Source: Streptomyces catenulae (lineage in GTDB: Bacteria > Actinomycetota > Actinomycetes > Streptomycetales > Streptomycetaceae). Taken from it: a stretch of DNA of 64,000 bases. Where the stretch lies: the NCBI RefSeq assembly GCF_000718015.1, contig NZ_JODY01000004.1, positions 62,001 through 126,000 of the forward strand, given 5' to 3'. Below are positions 1-8,072 of the stretch, piece by piece. The translations under genes and the position numbers were made by a program. How positions within the stretch are numbered: position 1 is the stretch's first letter; every line of letters starts with the position of its first letter. Under the pieces are notes generated by a model that did not search any database, was not told where the DNA came from, and was given only the letters and a program-made list of their open reading frames with translations.

Positions 1-2
1 GC

Positions 3-410
3 CCGGCGCCGCTGCCCGTCCTGGTCTCCGACGACGCGGGGCGCACCGCGGCGCGGCGGCTGGTCCGGCCGGACAACTGGCGGCCCGGTGAGTGGGCCGA
101 GCTGATCGACGGCGCCGCGGGCGCGTGGGCGATGGCCGTGCACGACGGGCGGCCGGTCTCGATCTGCCACACCCCCGCCGCGGGCGCCACCACCGCGGAG
201 GCGGGCATCTGGACCCGCGCCGACTTCCGCGGCCGGGGTCTCGCCCCGGTCGTCGTCGCCGCCTGGTCCCGGCGCGCCCGCCCCGGCAGGGAGGCGCTCT
301 TCTACAGCACCACCGCGGCCAACCACGCCTCCCGGTCGGTCGCCCGTCGGCTGCGTCTCACCCCGCTGGGGTGGCTGTGGCGGCTGCGGGCGGCGGCGGA
401 GGGTCAGTAG
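3..410 (+). CDS. GNAT-family acetyltransferase, C-terminal part (5' end outside window)
   Basis: The frame is open from the left edge of the window and ends at the TAG at 408-410, so the N-terminus is missing. The visible 135 residues contain the C-terminal half of a GNAT fold: 'WTRADFRGRGLAPVV' is the acetyl-CoA pyrophosphate-binding Q/R-x-x-G-x-G/A loop, followed by 'NHASRSVARRLRL', the usual last helix. GNAT enzymes transfer an acetyl group from acetyl-CoA to an amine; the substrate cannot be told from this fragment. Its 3' end overlaps the converging gene at 404-721 by 7 bases. Confidence 0.8.
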   Translation, partial: PAPLPVLVSDDAGRTAARRLVRPDNWRPGEWAELIDGAAGAWAMAVHDGRPVSICHTPAAGATTAEAGIWTRADFRGRGLAPVVVAAWSRRARPGREALFYSTTAANHASRSVARRLRLTPLGWLWRLRAAAEGQ

Positions 411-721
411 CGCGGCGCGTTCCGCGACCGCTGGAGGCGGGCGCTGCGGCGGTCGCGGGCGTTCCAGCACGCCTTGTGCCAGTGGCGGCGGTCGTCGACG
501 TCGCCGAGCTGCGGCCAGGCGACGACGTGCGGGACGCCCGGCGGGATCTCCTGGTCACAGCCGGGGCAGCGGTAGTGCTTGGCGGCGCCGCCCCCGCCGA
601 CATGGCGGACGACCCACTCCTCGCCGCGCCACTCGGCGGTCTGCTCCAGACCGTAGCGGTCCCCCTCTGCGCGTTCGGCGGGCTTCGCACCGCCTCGCTG
701 GCGGTTTCGACGCGGAGACAC
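404..721 (-). CDS. Conserved small Cys/His (zinc-ribbon-like) protein
   Basis: A 105-residue basic protein of unknown function. The central part has CPGC followed by the H and C of 'RRHWHKACW', so Cys-x2-Cys plus His-x3-Cys could bind a zinc ion in a treble-clef-like fold; that is inference. I chose the GTG start at 721 because it follows the SD-like 'GAGGTG' and begins 'VSPRRNR', the N-terminus I remember for this conserved Streptomyces family. The frame stays open upstream to 820, but the extra residues look like low-complexity spacer. It converges on the partial acetyltransferase gene. Confidence 0.65.
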   Translation of the reverse strand: MSPRRNRQRGGAKPAERAEGDRYGLEQTAEWRGEEWVVRHVGGGGAAKHYRCPGCDQEIPPGVPHVVAWPQLGDVDDRRHWHKACWNARDRRSARLQRSRNAPRY

Positions 722-909
722 AGGGCACCTCGGGAGATCTGCGGGGTCACGGGCCGTCACCAGCGTACGCGCCGTTCGGGTGGTGCGGCGGGCCCGGTGC
801 GTTCCTGCGATCATCGGCAAATCCCGGCGCCGGACCGTGCCTTTGGCACGTGTCAGCCGTTATTGCCTGCGTGGGGGGAGCCGCGTCGGCTGCGAGGAGG
901 CAGAGAGCG

Positions 910-1959
910 ATGCGTGTTGGGGCTTTCGTCCTGGCCGCTCAATTCCCGGGCCAGGGACAGGGGGAAGCACTGCACAGAGCGGTCCGCTGCGCGGAGGTCG
1001 CGGAGCGGGCGGGGCTCGATGACGTATGGCTGGCGGAGCACCACTTCGTACCGTACGGCGTCTGCCCGTCGGCGGTGACGCTCGCCGCCCTGCTGCTGGG
1101 CCGGACGGAACGGATCGGCGTCGGCACCGCGATCAGTGTGCTGCCGACACAGCATCCGGTGGCGCTGGGTGAGCAGGCGGCGCTGCTGCACCTCACCTCC
1201 GGCGGCCGTTTCACCCTCGGCGTCGGTCGCGGCGGCCCCTGGGTCGATCTGGAGGTGTTCGGCGCCGGTCTCGCCGCGTACGAGCGGGGCTTCCCGGAAT
1301 CGCTCGACCTGCTGCTGCGCTGGCTGCGCGAGCCGCGGGTGGGCGCGGCGGGCGAGCGGTACGCCTTCCGGGAGGTGGCGGTGGTGCCGCGCCCCGCGCA
1401 GGCACTGGCGCCGCCCGACGACCCGGACGCGGAACTGCCCGGCCCCGGGGTGCTGGTGGCCTGCACCTCCCCCGCGTCGGTCCGGCTGGCGGCGGCGCGC
1501 GGGCTGCCGATGCTGCTGGGCATGCACTCCACGGACGAGGAGAAGGCCGAGATGGTGGCCCTGTGGCGGGCCGCGGCGCGGGAGTCCGGGCGCGACGGCG
1601 ACGAGATCGCGGCCGCCCGCCATGTCTCGGCCGGAGTGGTGCAGATCGCCGACGACCGGCGGGACGCGGTCGAGACGCTGACGAAGGCGATGCCCGGCTG
1701 GCTGCGCCAGGGGCTGGGCGCGCATGTCACCGTCGACGGCCGCACCCGCACCATGCGGGACCCGCTCGCGTACACCGAGAAGCTGTGCGCACTGCATCCC
1801 GTCGGGACTCCGCGGCAGTGCGCGGACAGACTGGCGGCGACGGCGGAGCGTACGGGCATCACCACCCATGCGCTGCTCGTCGAGGGTTCCGGTGATCTGG
1901 CGGCCACCGAGGAGAACGTCCGCCGCCTCGGCGGGGACGTCGCACCGCAGTTGAGGTGA
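910..1959 (+). CDS. LLM-class flavin (F420-type) oxidoreductase
   Basis: A 349-residue bacterial luciferase-like (TIM-barrel) monooxygenase/oxidoreductase. The N-terminus has the family pattern 'RAGLDDVWLAEHHF', followed by 'GTAISVLPTQHPVALGEQAA' and 'GRFTLGVGRGGPW', which line the flavin or F420 pocket. In actinobacteria such proteins mostly use coenzyme F420 or FMN; the substrate is unknown. The ATG at 910 is preceded by 'GAGGAGGCAGAGAGCG', a strong ribosome binding site, so the longer frame from 850 is not needed. It stands alone and converges with the next gene. Confidence 0.85.
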   Translation: MRVGAFVLAAQFPGQGQGEALHRAVRCAEVAERAGLDDVWLAEHHFVPYGVCPSAVTLAALLLGRTERIGVGTAISVLPTQHPVALGEQAALLHLTSGGRFTLGVGRGGPWVDLEVFGAGLAAYERGFPESLDLLLRWLREPRVGAAGERYAFREVAVVPRPAQALAPPDDPDAELPGPGVLVACTSPASVRLAAARGLPMLLGMHSTDEEKAEMVALWRAAARESGRDGDEIAAARHVSAGVVQIADDRRDAVETLTKAMPGWLRQGLGAHVTVDGRTRTMRDPLAYTEKLCALHPVGTPRQCADRLAATAERTGITTHALLVEGSGDLAATEENVRRLGGDVAPQLR

Positions 1960-1960
1960 C

Positions 1961-1989
1961 GGCCGTACGCCGGAGCCGGTGTACGGGCC
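1961..1989. terminator. Possible hairpin between convergent genes
   Basis: GGCCGTAC at 1961-1968 can pair with GTACGGGCC at 1981-1989 (one bulged base). It sits just after the stop of the LLM oxidoreductase gene and downstream of the converging gene. There is no T-run, so the call is weak. Confidence 0.35.
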
Positions 1990-2092
1990 CGCGCGGCGCG
2001 TCCGTGCGGCCGACCGGTGCCGCTGCCCCGCGCACCCGTGCAAGGCGCCGGAGAGGCGCGGCGGAAGGGGTGCGCGGCGGCAGCGGCTCCGG

Positions 2093-2485
2093 TCAGCAGT
2101 CGCGCAGGAGCGGGGACTGGTTCAGCAGTTGACCGCGGATGGACGTGAAGCGGGCCAGGCGGTCGTCGACCGCGGGGTCGAGGGGGAAAACCGCGACGCG
2201 GTGGCAGTTCTGGAAGGCGAGACGGACACCGAAGTGACGTTCCAGCGACCCGCGGATCGCATCGCTCGCCAGCGCACGCAGCAACTGACCGCGCGCCTGC
2301 TCGTCGGGCGGCGGCGTCAGATTGTCGGCGAACTCCCCGCCGTCCGTCTGCAGCCGATCCACCAGCGAGCTGATCATTCCCCATGCGTAGGGCAGGGAGG
2401 TCCGGACGCAGTCGACAAAGGCGGCTTCGTCGACCTCGCCTCGCTCGGCCTGTTCGAGGAGGGCCGGTGAGACGTCGAGCGACAT
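2093..2485 (-). CDS. Conserved actinobacterial protein of unknown function (SCO5389-like)
   Basis: A 130-residue acidic soluble protein starting 'MSLDVSPALLEQAERGEVDEAAF'. I recognise it as a conserved Streptomyces family usually found beside nucS but know no function. It carries no signal peptide, membrane segment or catalytic motif that I can see. The ATG at 2485 has the upstream 'GAGAGGAGAACCTC', a good ribosome binding site, and is preferred to in-frame codons up to 2629. It is divergent from nucS, with a 248-base spacer. Confidence 0.7.
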   Translation of the reverse strand: MSLDVSPALLEQAERGEVDEAAFVDCVRTSLPYAWGMISSLVDRLQTDGGEFADNLTPPPDEQARGQLLRALASDAIRGSLERHFGVRLAFQNCHRVAVFPLDPAVDDRLARFTSIRGQLLNQSPLLRDC

Positions 2486-2719
2486 GAGGTTCTCCTCTCG
2501 CGGCCCCGCCGGGACGGGGGGCCTAAGGGACGGGACATGGGGCATCGCGACGGAGCGTATTCGCCTCACGACCCCCCGCATCAACGGTAGGCCGCGCAAG
2601 AGCCGGGCACCAGAAGATTGCACAGACAACCAGCCAAGGACCGCTGCCGGAGGTGCGGGGGTTTCCCCCGGAAAGGTCCGCGGCCCCGGGGCGAATCGCG
2701 CGGGCGGCCCCCATTCGAG

Positions 2720-2725
2720 TAGCGT
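2720..2725 (+). promoter_or_regulatory. -10 box (TAGCGT) for a likely leaderless nucS transcript
   Basis: TAGCGT is followed after 8 bases (GACGCCCC) by the nucS ATG, with no ribosome binding site between. The expected transcription start would be at or near the A of the ATG. The same hexamer and spacing precede the CtaG-like gene at 39718. Confidence 0.5.
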
Positions 2726-2733
2726 GACGCCCC

Positions 2734-3396
2734 ATGCGTCTCGTCATCGCCCGCTGCTCCGTGGACTACGCGGGCCGGCTCACCGCCCATCTGCCCTCCG
2801 CCCCCCGCCTCATCCTGGTGAAGGCGGACGGTTCGGTCTCCATCCACGCGGACGACCGGGCCTACAAACCCCTCAACTGGATGTCACCGCCGTGCACCCT
2901 CAAGGAAGGCGACGGTCAGGTGTGGACGGTGGAGAACAAGGGCGGCGAGAAGCTCATCATCACCCTGGAGGAAGTCCTCCACGACTCCTCGCACGAACTG
3001 GGCGTCGACCCCGGTCTGATCAAGGACGGCGTCGAGGCCCACCTCCAGGAACTCCTCGCCGACCGCATCGAAACCCTCGGCGAGGGCTATTCGCTGATTC
3101 GGCGCGAATACCCCACCGCCATCGGCCCGGTGGACATCCTGTGCCGGGACGCCGACGGTCAGACCGTGGCCGTGGAGATCAAGCGGCGCGGCGAGATCGA
3201 CGGTGTGGAGCAGCTCACCCGTTACCTCGAACTCCTCAACCGCGACCCGCATCTGGCGCCGGTGAAGGGCATCTTCGCCGCCCAGGAGATCAAGCCGCAG
3301 GCGCGGGTGCTGGCCACCGACCGCAAGATCGGCTGTGTGGTGCTCGACTACGACGGTCTGCGCGGCATCGAGGACGACAAGCTCCGCCTCTTCTGA
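2734..3396 (+). CDS. nucS: NucS/EndoMS mismatch-specific endonuclease
   Basis: A 220-residue endonuclease that cleaves mismatched DNA and forms the core of the non-canonical mismatch repair of Actinobacteria, which lack MutS/MutL. Residues 1-100 form the N-terminal DNA-binding/dimer domain. The C-terminal RecB-like nuclease has the PD-(D/E)xK signature D134 ('GPVDIL'), E148 and K150 ('VEIK'). The extreme C-terminus 'KLRLF' resembles the sliding-clamp-binding peptide of this family. Length and ends match the family. No ribosome binding site precedes the ATG, consistent with a leaderless mRNA. It is followed by a perfect inverted repeat. Confidence 0.95.
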   Translation: MRLVIARCSVDYAGRLTAHLPSAPRLILVKADGSVSIHADDRAYKPLNWMSPPCTLKEGDGQVWTVENKGGEKLIITLEEVLHDSSHELGVDPGLIKDGVEAHLQELLADRIETLGEGYSLIRREYPTAIGPVDILCRDADGQTVAVEIKRRGEIDGVEQLTRYLELLNRDPHLAPVKGIFAAQEIKPQARVLATDRKIGCVVLDYDGLRGIEDDKLRLF

Positions 3397-3420
3397 CCCG
3401 CGGCCCGGCCCCGTCCGTAC

Positions 3421-3479
3421 GACGGCCCGGTACGTGCCCGTCCGCCCCGGTGGGGTGGCCGGACACGTACCGGGCCGTC
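3421..3479. terminator. Perfect 16-bp inverted repeat between nucS and the converging NTPase gene
   Basis: Bases 3421-3436 (GACGGCCCGGTACGTG) are the exact reverse complement of 3464-3479, around a 27-base loop that is itself partly self-complementary. It lies 25 bases after the nucS stop and 55 bases beyond the stop of the opposing gene, where a bidirectional terminator is expected. There is no T-tract, as is common for actinobacterial hairpin terminators. Confidence 0.75.
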
Positions 3480-3533
3480 GCGCGTTTCCGTGGCGCGTGC
3501 CCCGGCCCGTACGGACCGGGGACGCGTTCGCCG

Positions 3534-5981
3534 TCAGGCCGTCGGGCTGCCCGAGACGGTGGCCGTGCGGGCGGCGGAGCCGTGGGTCTGCGGGTCGGAG
3601 GCGGACGGGCTCTGGTCGGTCGGCTTGCCGGTGGGGTCGGTCGGGTCCGGGGTGGTCGGCTCGTCCGTCGGGTCCTCGGTGGGCGTCGGCTCGGTCGGCC
3701 GGTGCGTGGGGTGCGTCGGGCGGCCCGTCGGCTCGGTGGGGCGGCCGGTGGGCCGGGTCGGGGCGGTCGAGGGGTCGGTCGGCGTCGGGGAGCCGGTGGG
3801 CGCGCCGGTGGTGGGCGCCTCGGTGGTCGAGGAGGCGCTCTCCTCGACCTGCGACGGCGTGGCCGAGGCGGTGGTGGCGGGCGGCGGGACCTCCGGGGAC
3901 CAGGTGTCCTCGGGCGTCGTCGGCTCCTCGTCCGGCTCGGCGGGCTGCTCCAGGGTGGTGCGGCCGCCGGGGTTGTTGTCGTCGCCGCCGGAGGTCGCGC
4001 CGAGTGTGACGACGGTGCCGAGGACCGCGGCGAGCAGGACGCCCGCGCCCGCCGCGGTGAGATTGCGGCGGGTGGTGGCGGACTTCCGGGCGGCCAGCGT
4101 CGGCTGGACGGCGGTCTCCTCGCCCTTCTGCGCGGCGTGCGCGGCACGGGAGGTGACGACCGGCACCCCGGCCACCGGCGTCTTCGGGCCGGGCGCGGCG
4201 TGCCGCGGCCCGGTGGCCGCCACCGCCGCCGCGGGCGGTACGGGCGGTACGGCGGCGCCGGGCGCGGGCGGCGGCGGGGTCCCGGTGCCCTCGGCGCTCA
4301 GCCGCTCCCGGTCGGCGACGAGGGCGAGGGCGCGGCGGCCGGCCACCGCGCCGCTGCGGTCGGAGAGCACCCCGCGCAGCCCGATGGAGGCCTCCAGTTC
4401 GGCACGGGCCCGGTCGAGGCTGTCGCCGCAGAGCGCCAGTACGCCCAACTCGTGGTGGAAGTAGGCCTCCTCGGCGACCTCACCGGCCAGCCGGGCGGCC
4501 TCCTGCCCGTGGCGCAGCCCGCGCTCCCAGGCGCTCCAGTGCAGCCCGGCGGCGAACGCCGGGGCGGCGGTACGGGCCAGCAGCACGGCGGCGCTGGCGT
4601 GGCCGCCCTCGCGGCCCGCGGTGAGCGCGCCCATCGCGGCGAGCACCGCGTCCGCCTCGGCCGCGGCGCGCTCCGGGGTGACCGAGGGGTGCCCGGCCCA
4701 CCAGGCGTAGTGCTGGGCCGCGGTGTGCGCCCGGGCGGACGCGCCGTCGGCGTACCCGGCGGCGGTCAGCTGCTCCCGGACGGTGGCGGCGAGCCGGTAG
4801 TGGCCGCCCGCCGGGGTGATCAGCCCGCAGCCGAGGAGGTCGCCGAGGGCGGCGTCGGCGTGGGTGTCCTGGGTGAGGGCCGGGAGATGGGCCTGGTGCG
4901 GGAGTTCGCCGCCGAGCGCCACGGCGAACCGCAGCGTCTCCTGGGCGGCCGGGCCCAGCCGCCCGGCGATCACCGGCGCGGGCGCCGCGGTGTCGGCGGC
5001 GGAGGGCAGCGGGGCGTGCGGCTGCCCGGGGACGCCCGCGGAGACGGGGGCGAAGAGACCGGGGCCGTCGACGGGGGCGCCCGCGGGCCGGTCGCGGAGC
5101 CGCAGCAGCGCCGCCGCCTGGACGAAGCGCAGCGGCAGCCCCGCGGACTCCGTCCACAGCTCGGCGGCCCAGGCGGTCTCCTCGTCGGTCAGCGGCCGCT
5201 GCACGGCGCGCTCCAGGAGCCGCAGGCTCGCGCCGCGGCCGATGCCGCCGAGGCGGACCTCCTCGACGGGGCAGCCGGGGCTGGGCGCCGCGACGTCGGG
5301 GGTGGCGGAGAAGAGGAAGGCGCACTCGGGGGTGGCGTCGAGCAGTTCGTCCAGGGCCCGGCCGCCGAAGTCCAGGTCGTCGAGGACGACGATCGCACCG
5401 ATCCCGGCGAGCAGCCGCAGCAGTTCGTCGCGGTCGGGCCGGTACTGCGGGGTGCGGTGGACCGCGGCGAGGAGTGCGTACAGCAGGTCGGTGGGGGTGC
5501 GGTGGTAGCCGGAGAGGCGGACGACGCCGTCGGGGGCGACCCCGGCGCAGGCGGTGGCGACGGCGTCGAGGAGGCGGGTGCGGCCCGCGCCGGACGGGCC
5601 GGTGAGCCGCACCGAACGGCCGCGGGTCAACAGCCGCACCAGCCGTTCGGTCTCCTCGCCGCGCTCCTCCAGCGTGGCGGTGCGGGAGGCGTGGACGGGT
5701 GCGCCGGGCGGCACCGGGGGCGCGGCGGCGCGGGCCGCCTCGGTGCGCTCCTCCTCGGTCAGCCGCTCGGGCTCACCGGGGCGCTCCCCGGGCGGGCAGG
5801 GTTCCATCTCGCTGCCGTCGAGGGGGTTGACGGTGACGAGATAGCGTCCGGCGACGAGCCGGACGGTGCGGACGGGCTCCTCGGGGCCGGTCCGCATCCC
5901 GCCGAAGGCCGGTGCGCCGGGTGCGTCGCCGTCCGCCGGGATGCCGCTCTCGTCGGGTCCCCGCCGGGTGTTCGGGTCCAT
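3534..5981 (-). CDS. Large membrane-anchored STAND/AAA-like NTPase with Pro/Thr-rich external tail
   Basis: An 815-residue protein. A P-loop NTPase module has GPSGAGRT at residues 128-135 and a Walker B-like 'IVVLDDLDF' near 197-205; arginine stands where the Walker A lysine normally is. An alpha-helical region (about 330-600) resembles the helical repeats of STAND ATPases. One transmembrane helix (about 638-662) precedes an external tail of about 150 residues dominated by Pro, Thr, Ser, Glu and Asp, with near-repeats of 'PTGRPTEPT'. A large cytoplasmic part with a short external tail is therefore likely. The ATG at 5981 has GGGGG eight bases before it; a GTG lies two codons upstream. The role is unknown; STAND relatives often act as signalling switches. 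Confidence 0.7.
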   Translation of the reverse strand: MDPNTRRGPDESGIPADGDAPGAPAFGGMRTGPEEPVRTVRLVAGRYLVTVNPLDGSEMEPCPPGERPGEPERLTEEERTEAARAAAPPVPPGAPVHASRTATLEERGEETERLVRLLTRGRSVRLTGPSGAGRTRLLDAVATACAGVAPDGVVRLSGYHRTPTDLLYALLAAVHRTPQYRPDRDELLRLLAGIGAIVVLDDLDFGGRALDELLDATPECAFLFSATPDVAAPSPGCPVEEVRLGGIGRGASLRLLERAVQRPLTDEETAWAAELWTESAGLPLRFVQAAALLRLRDRPAGAPVDGPGLFAPVSAGVPGQPHAPLPSAADTAAPAPVIAGRLGPAAQETLRFAVALGGELPHQAHLPALTQDTHADAALGDLLGCGLITPAGGHYRLAATVREQLTAAGYADGASARAHTAAQHYAWWAGHPSVTPERAAAEADAVLAAMGALTAGREGGHASAAVLLARTAAPAFAAGLHWSAWERGLRHGQEAARLAGEVAEEAYFHHELGVLALCGDSLDRARAELEASIGLRGVLSDRSGAVAGRRALALVADRERLSAEGTGTPPPPAPGAAVPPVPPAAAVAATGPRHAAPGPKTPVAGVPVVTSRAAHAAQKGEETAVQPTLAARKSATTRRNLTAAGAGVLLAAVLGTVVTLGATSGGDDNNPGGRTTLEQPAEPDEEPTTPEDTWSPEVPPPATTASATPSQVEESASSTTEAPTTGAPTGSPTPTDPSTAPTRPTGRPTEPTGRPTHPTHRPTEPTPTEDPTDEPTTPDPTDPTGKPTDQSPSASDPQTHGSAARTATVSGSPTA

Positions 5982-6239
5982 GGTCACAGCCCCCAGATGC
6001 CCTTCTGTTCGCTCCGCCCGGCCGCGCGGCCCGGCCTCGTGGGCCGGGTGCGCGCCGTGGTCGTGTGGTCCGGCCTGTCCCCCGGTCGCGGCGCGGGCGG
6101 GGCCGGGCTCGGCCGCCGCGGGTTCCGCGGACGCGGAGGTGACCCTAGCCCCGGGATGGTACGGGCCCGCCGCCGGGGCCCTGACATGTCCGGAACGACC
6201 CGTTCCGACGGTATGACCGCGGGGCCCGGAGACGCGAAC
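5982..6239. promoter_or_regulatory. Upstream region of the NTPase gene, with a 7-bp inverted repeat
   Basis: There is no gene here. On the minus strand TAGGGT (complement of 6144-6149) could be the -10 box of the NTPase gene. Further upstream, CGGAACG (6191-6197) and CGTTCCG (6201-6207) form a perfect inverted repeat with a 3-base centre, a possible operator. No regulator can be assigned. Confidence 0.4.
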
Positions 6240-6275
6240 GGCCCGGAACGGCCGCGGTGTGCGGCGTTCCGGGCC
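6240..6275 (-). terminator. Hairpin downstream of the STAS gene
   Basis: GGCCCGGAACG (6240-6250) pairs perfectly with CGTTCCGGGCC (6265-6275). The loop GCCGC...GCGGC extends the stem after one bulge. It begins 10 bases after the STAS stop, the expected place for a factor-independent terminator. Confidence 0.7.
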
Positions 6276-6284
6276 CGCCGGGAC

Positions 6285-6608
6285 TCACACCCGGGGCAGC
6301 GCCTCCGCCGCGATCCCGCCCTCGATGGCGAGGATGCGGTGCAGCCGGGTGGCGACCAGCAGCCGCTGCATCCGGTGCGGCACCCCGCGCAGCACGAGGC
6401 GGCGGTTGGCCCGGCCCGCCCGCCGGTGCGCCCCCATGATCACGCCGAGCCCCGTGGCGTCCCAGGAGTCCAGCTCGGTCAGATCCAGCACGAGATCGCC
6501 GCATCCGGAGTCGACGGCGTGGTGCAGGGCCGTACGGGCGTCCGCCGCGCTGCGGACGTCGAGGCGGCCCTCGACGACCAGCTCGGCGTAGTCGCCCTTG
6601 ATGTGCAT
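6285..6608 (-). CDS. STAS-domain anti-sigma factor antagonist lacking the phosphorylatable serine
   Basis: A 107-residue single-domain protein of the SpoIIAA/BldG family, which binds and neutralises anti-sigma kinases in the partner-switching control of alternative sigma factors. The core 'LDLTELDSWDATGLGVIMGA' aligns with the 'MDSSGLGV' (SpoIIAA) and 'MDSTGLGV' (BldG) loop. The serine phosphorylated in those proteins corresponds here to Ala51, with Thr52 next to it. The protein may therefore be permanently active, or be phosphorylated on Thr52; both are inference. The ATG at 6608 follows GGGGAGCG. No anti-sigma kinase gene is adjacent. Confidence 0.85.
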   Translation of the reverse strand: MHIKGDYAELVVEGRLDVRSAADARTALHHAVDSGCGDLVLDLTELDSWDATGLGVIMGAHRRAGRANRRLVLRGVPHRMQRLLVATRLHRILAIEGGIAAEALPRV

Positions 6609-6970
6609 ATGCGCTCCCCGAATGGTGTTGTGCCGTGCTGGAGGCCGTCCCGTCGTCCCGGCGGGCGGAGGACGGCCGGGGCGCCACGCCGCCGCGCCGC
6701 ACCTCCGGATACGCCGGTATCCGGACGCCCGTCCGCCGTGCGGGGCACCGCATCCGCCGCCGTATGCCGTCCCACCAGGGACGACGGGACATCCTCCGGA
6801 GGTCTACCGGACTGACTGCCACTCCGGCGGCGAAGTTGCCGCCCGTGAGCGAACCGATACCGAATTCACCCGACGGGGTGACGACTTCGCCGCCCACGAT
6901 CTGACATCACGTCAGCATCCCTGGACGGACCTCCTCCTGAGCCTTCCAGGATGCCAGGCCGCGCCGCCGA
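6609..6970. other. Intergenic region between 3-hydroxybutyryl-CoA dehydrogenase and STAS genes
   Basis: This stretch of 362 bases has no supportable gene. It should hold the leftward STAS promoter (upstream of 6608) and the terminator of the dehydrogenase gene near 6915-6954. I found no convincing -35/-10 pair. Reading frames through it encode arginine/proline-rich text without family resemblance. Confidence 0.5.
6915..6954 (-). terminator. Hairpin downstream of the 3-hydroxybutyryl-CoA dehydrogenase gene
   Basis: GCATCCCTGGA (6915-6925) pairs with TCCAGGATGC (6945-6954) apart from one extra C, around a 19-base loop. It lies 17 bases beyond the stop codon. Confidence 0.5.
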
Positions 6971-7819
6971 TCAGTGCGCGTAGAACCCGTGGCCGCTCTT
7001 CCGGCCGATGTCCCCGGCGTCGACCATCCGCCGCATGATCTCCGGCGGCGCGAACTTCTCGTCCTGCGACTCCGCGTAGATGTTGTCGGTGGCGTGCAGC
7101 AGGATGTCGACGCCGGTGAGGTCGGCGGTGGCCAGCGGGCCCATCGCGTGACCGAACCCCAGCTTGCACGCCAGGTCGATGTCCTCGGCGCTCGCCACGC
7201 CCGACTCGTAGAGCTTCGCCGCCTCGACGACCAGCGCGGAGATCAGCCGGGTGGTGACGAAACCGGCGACGTCGCGGTTGACGACGATGCAGGTCTTGCC
7301 GACGGACTCGGCGAACTCCCGCGCCGCGGCGAGCGTTTCGTCACTGGTCTTGTAGCCGCGCACCAGCTCGCACAGCTGCATCATCGGCACCGGCGAGAAG
7401 AAGTGCGTCCCGACGACCCGCTCCGGGCAGGAGGTGGCCGCGGCGATCTTCGTGATCGGGATCGCGGAGGTGTTGGAGGCGAGGACCGCGTCGTCCTTGG
7501 CGAGCTTGTCGAGCGCCTGGAAGATCTCCCGCTTGACCTCGATCTTCTCGAAGACCGCCTCGACGACGACGTCCGCGTCGCCGACCGCGTCCAGATCGGT
7601 CGTGGTGGTGATCCGGGCCAGCGCCTGCTCCGCGGCGTCCGCGTCCAGCTTCCCCTTGGCGACGAACTTCGCGTACGACGCCTCGATACCGCCCCTGCCG
7701 CGGGCCAGCGCCCCGTCCGTCACATCGCGGAGCACCACGTCCCACCCCGCCTGGGCGGAGACCTGCGCGATACCGGATCCCATGAGTCCGGCACCGATGA
7801 CGGCGAGCTTCTTTGCCAC
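6971..7819 (-). CDS. 3-hydroxybutyryl-CoA dehydrogenase
   Basis: A 282-residue NAD(P)-dependent dehydrogenase that interconverts 3-hydroxybutyryl-CoA and acetoacetyl-CoA in fatty-acid oxidation, butyrate/PHB or ethylmalonyl-CoA metabolism. The N-terminal Rossmann fold begins with GAGLMGSG (residues 9-16). The catalytic histidine is H139 in 'GTHFFSPVPMM', and 'NRDVAGFVTTRL' opens the C-terminal helical domain. Length is normal for the single-function bacterial enzyme. The GTG start at 7819 follows GAGGGGA. It is divergent from the cobalamin adenosyltransferase gene; ethylmalonyl-CoA metabolism has B12-dependent mutases, so the pairing is suggestive only. Confidence 0.92.
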   Translation of the reverse strand: MAKKLAVIGAGLMGSGIAQVSAQAGWDVVLRDVTDGALARGRGGIEASYAKFVAKGKLDADAAEQALARITTTTDLDAVGDADVVVEAVFEKIEVKREIFQALDKLAKDDAVLASNTSAIPITKIAAATSCPERVVGTHFFSPVPMMQLCELVRGYKTSDETLAAAREFAESVGKTCIVVNRDVAGFVTTRLISALVVEAAKLYESGVASAEDIDLACKLGFGHAMGPLATADLTGVDILLHATDNIYAESQDEKFAPPEIMRRMVDAGDIGRKSGHGFYAH

Positions 7820-7875
7820 TGCTGTCCCCTCACACCCTGTGTGTTCCAGATTCGGTCAAGGTGACGTTATCCGTA

Positions 7876-7891
7876 CTGAGCGATCGTTTGG
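7876..7891. promoter_or_regulatory. Imperfect palindrome in the divergent spacer (possible operator)
   Basis: CTGAGCGA-TCGTTTGG is a 16-base imperfect palindrome centred on CGATCG (5 of 8 positions symmetric), 57 bases upstream of the dehydrogenase start. TetR-family repressors of acyl-CoA genes often use such sites. This is a weak, purely sequence-based suggestion. Confidence 0.25.
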
Positions 7892-8060
7892 TAGGTAAGA
7901 GACACGCGTCACGCCCGCCCCGGACGAACTGCGCCCGATGGCCCGCCCGTCCGTGTCCGGCGTCACCCGGAAGGCCGTCAGGGCGCCCCGTACGCGGCGC
8001 AGTTCGGGCACCGCGTACGGCCGCGCCCGGCGCTCCCGGGCCGCCCGGCGGGGCGCCGCG

Positions 8061-8066
8061 TACGCT
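8061..8066 (+). promoter_or_regulatory. -10 box (TACGCT) for a leaderless transcript
   Basis: TACGCT lies exactly 6 bases (CGTGCC) before the ATG at 8073, with no ribosome binding site. The same hexamer and spacing precede the ArgS-like gene on the other strand (37546). Leaderless mRNAs are common in Streptomyces. Confidence 0.6.
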
Positions 8067-8072
8067 CGTGCC

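Noticed and set aside
2484..6815. A very long open frame on the + strand opposite the NTPase and STAS genes
   Set aside because: It is a GC-skew shadow: Arg/Gly/Pro-rich translation, no motifs, and it covers several recognisable genes on both strands.
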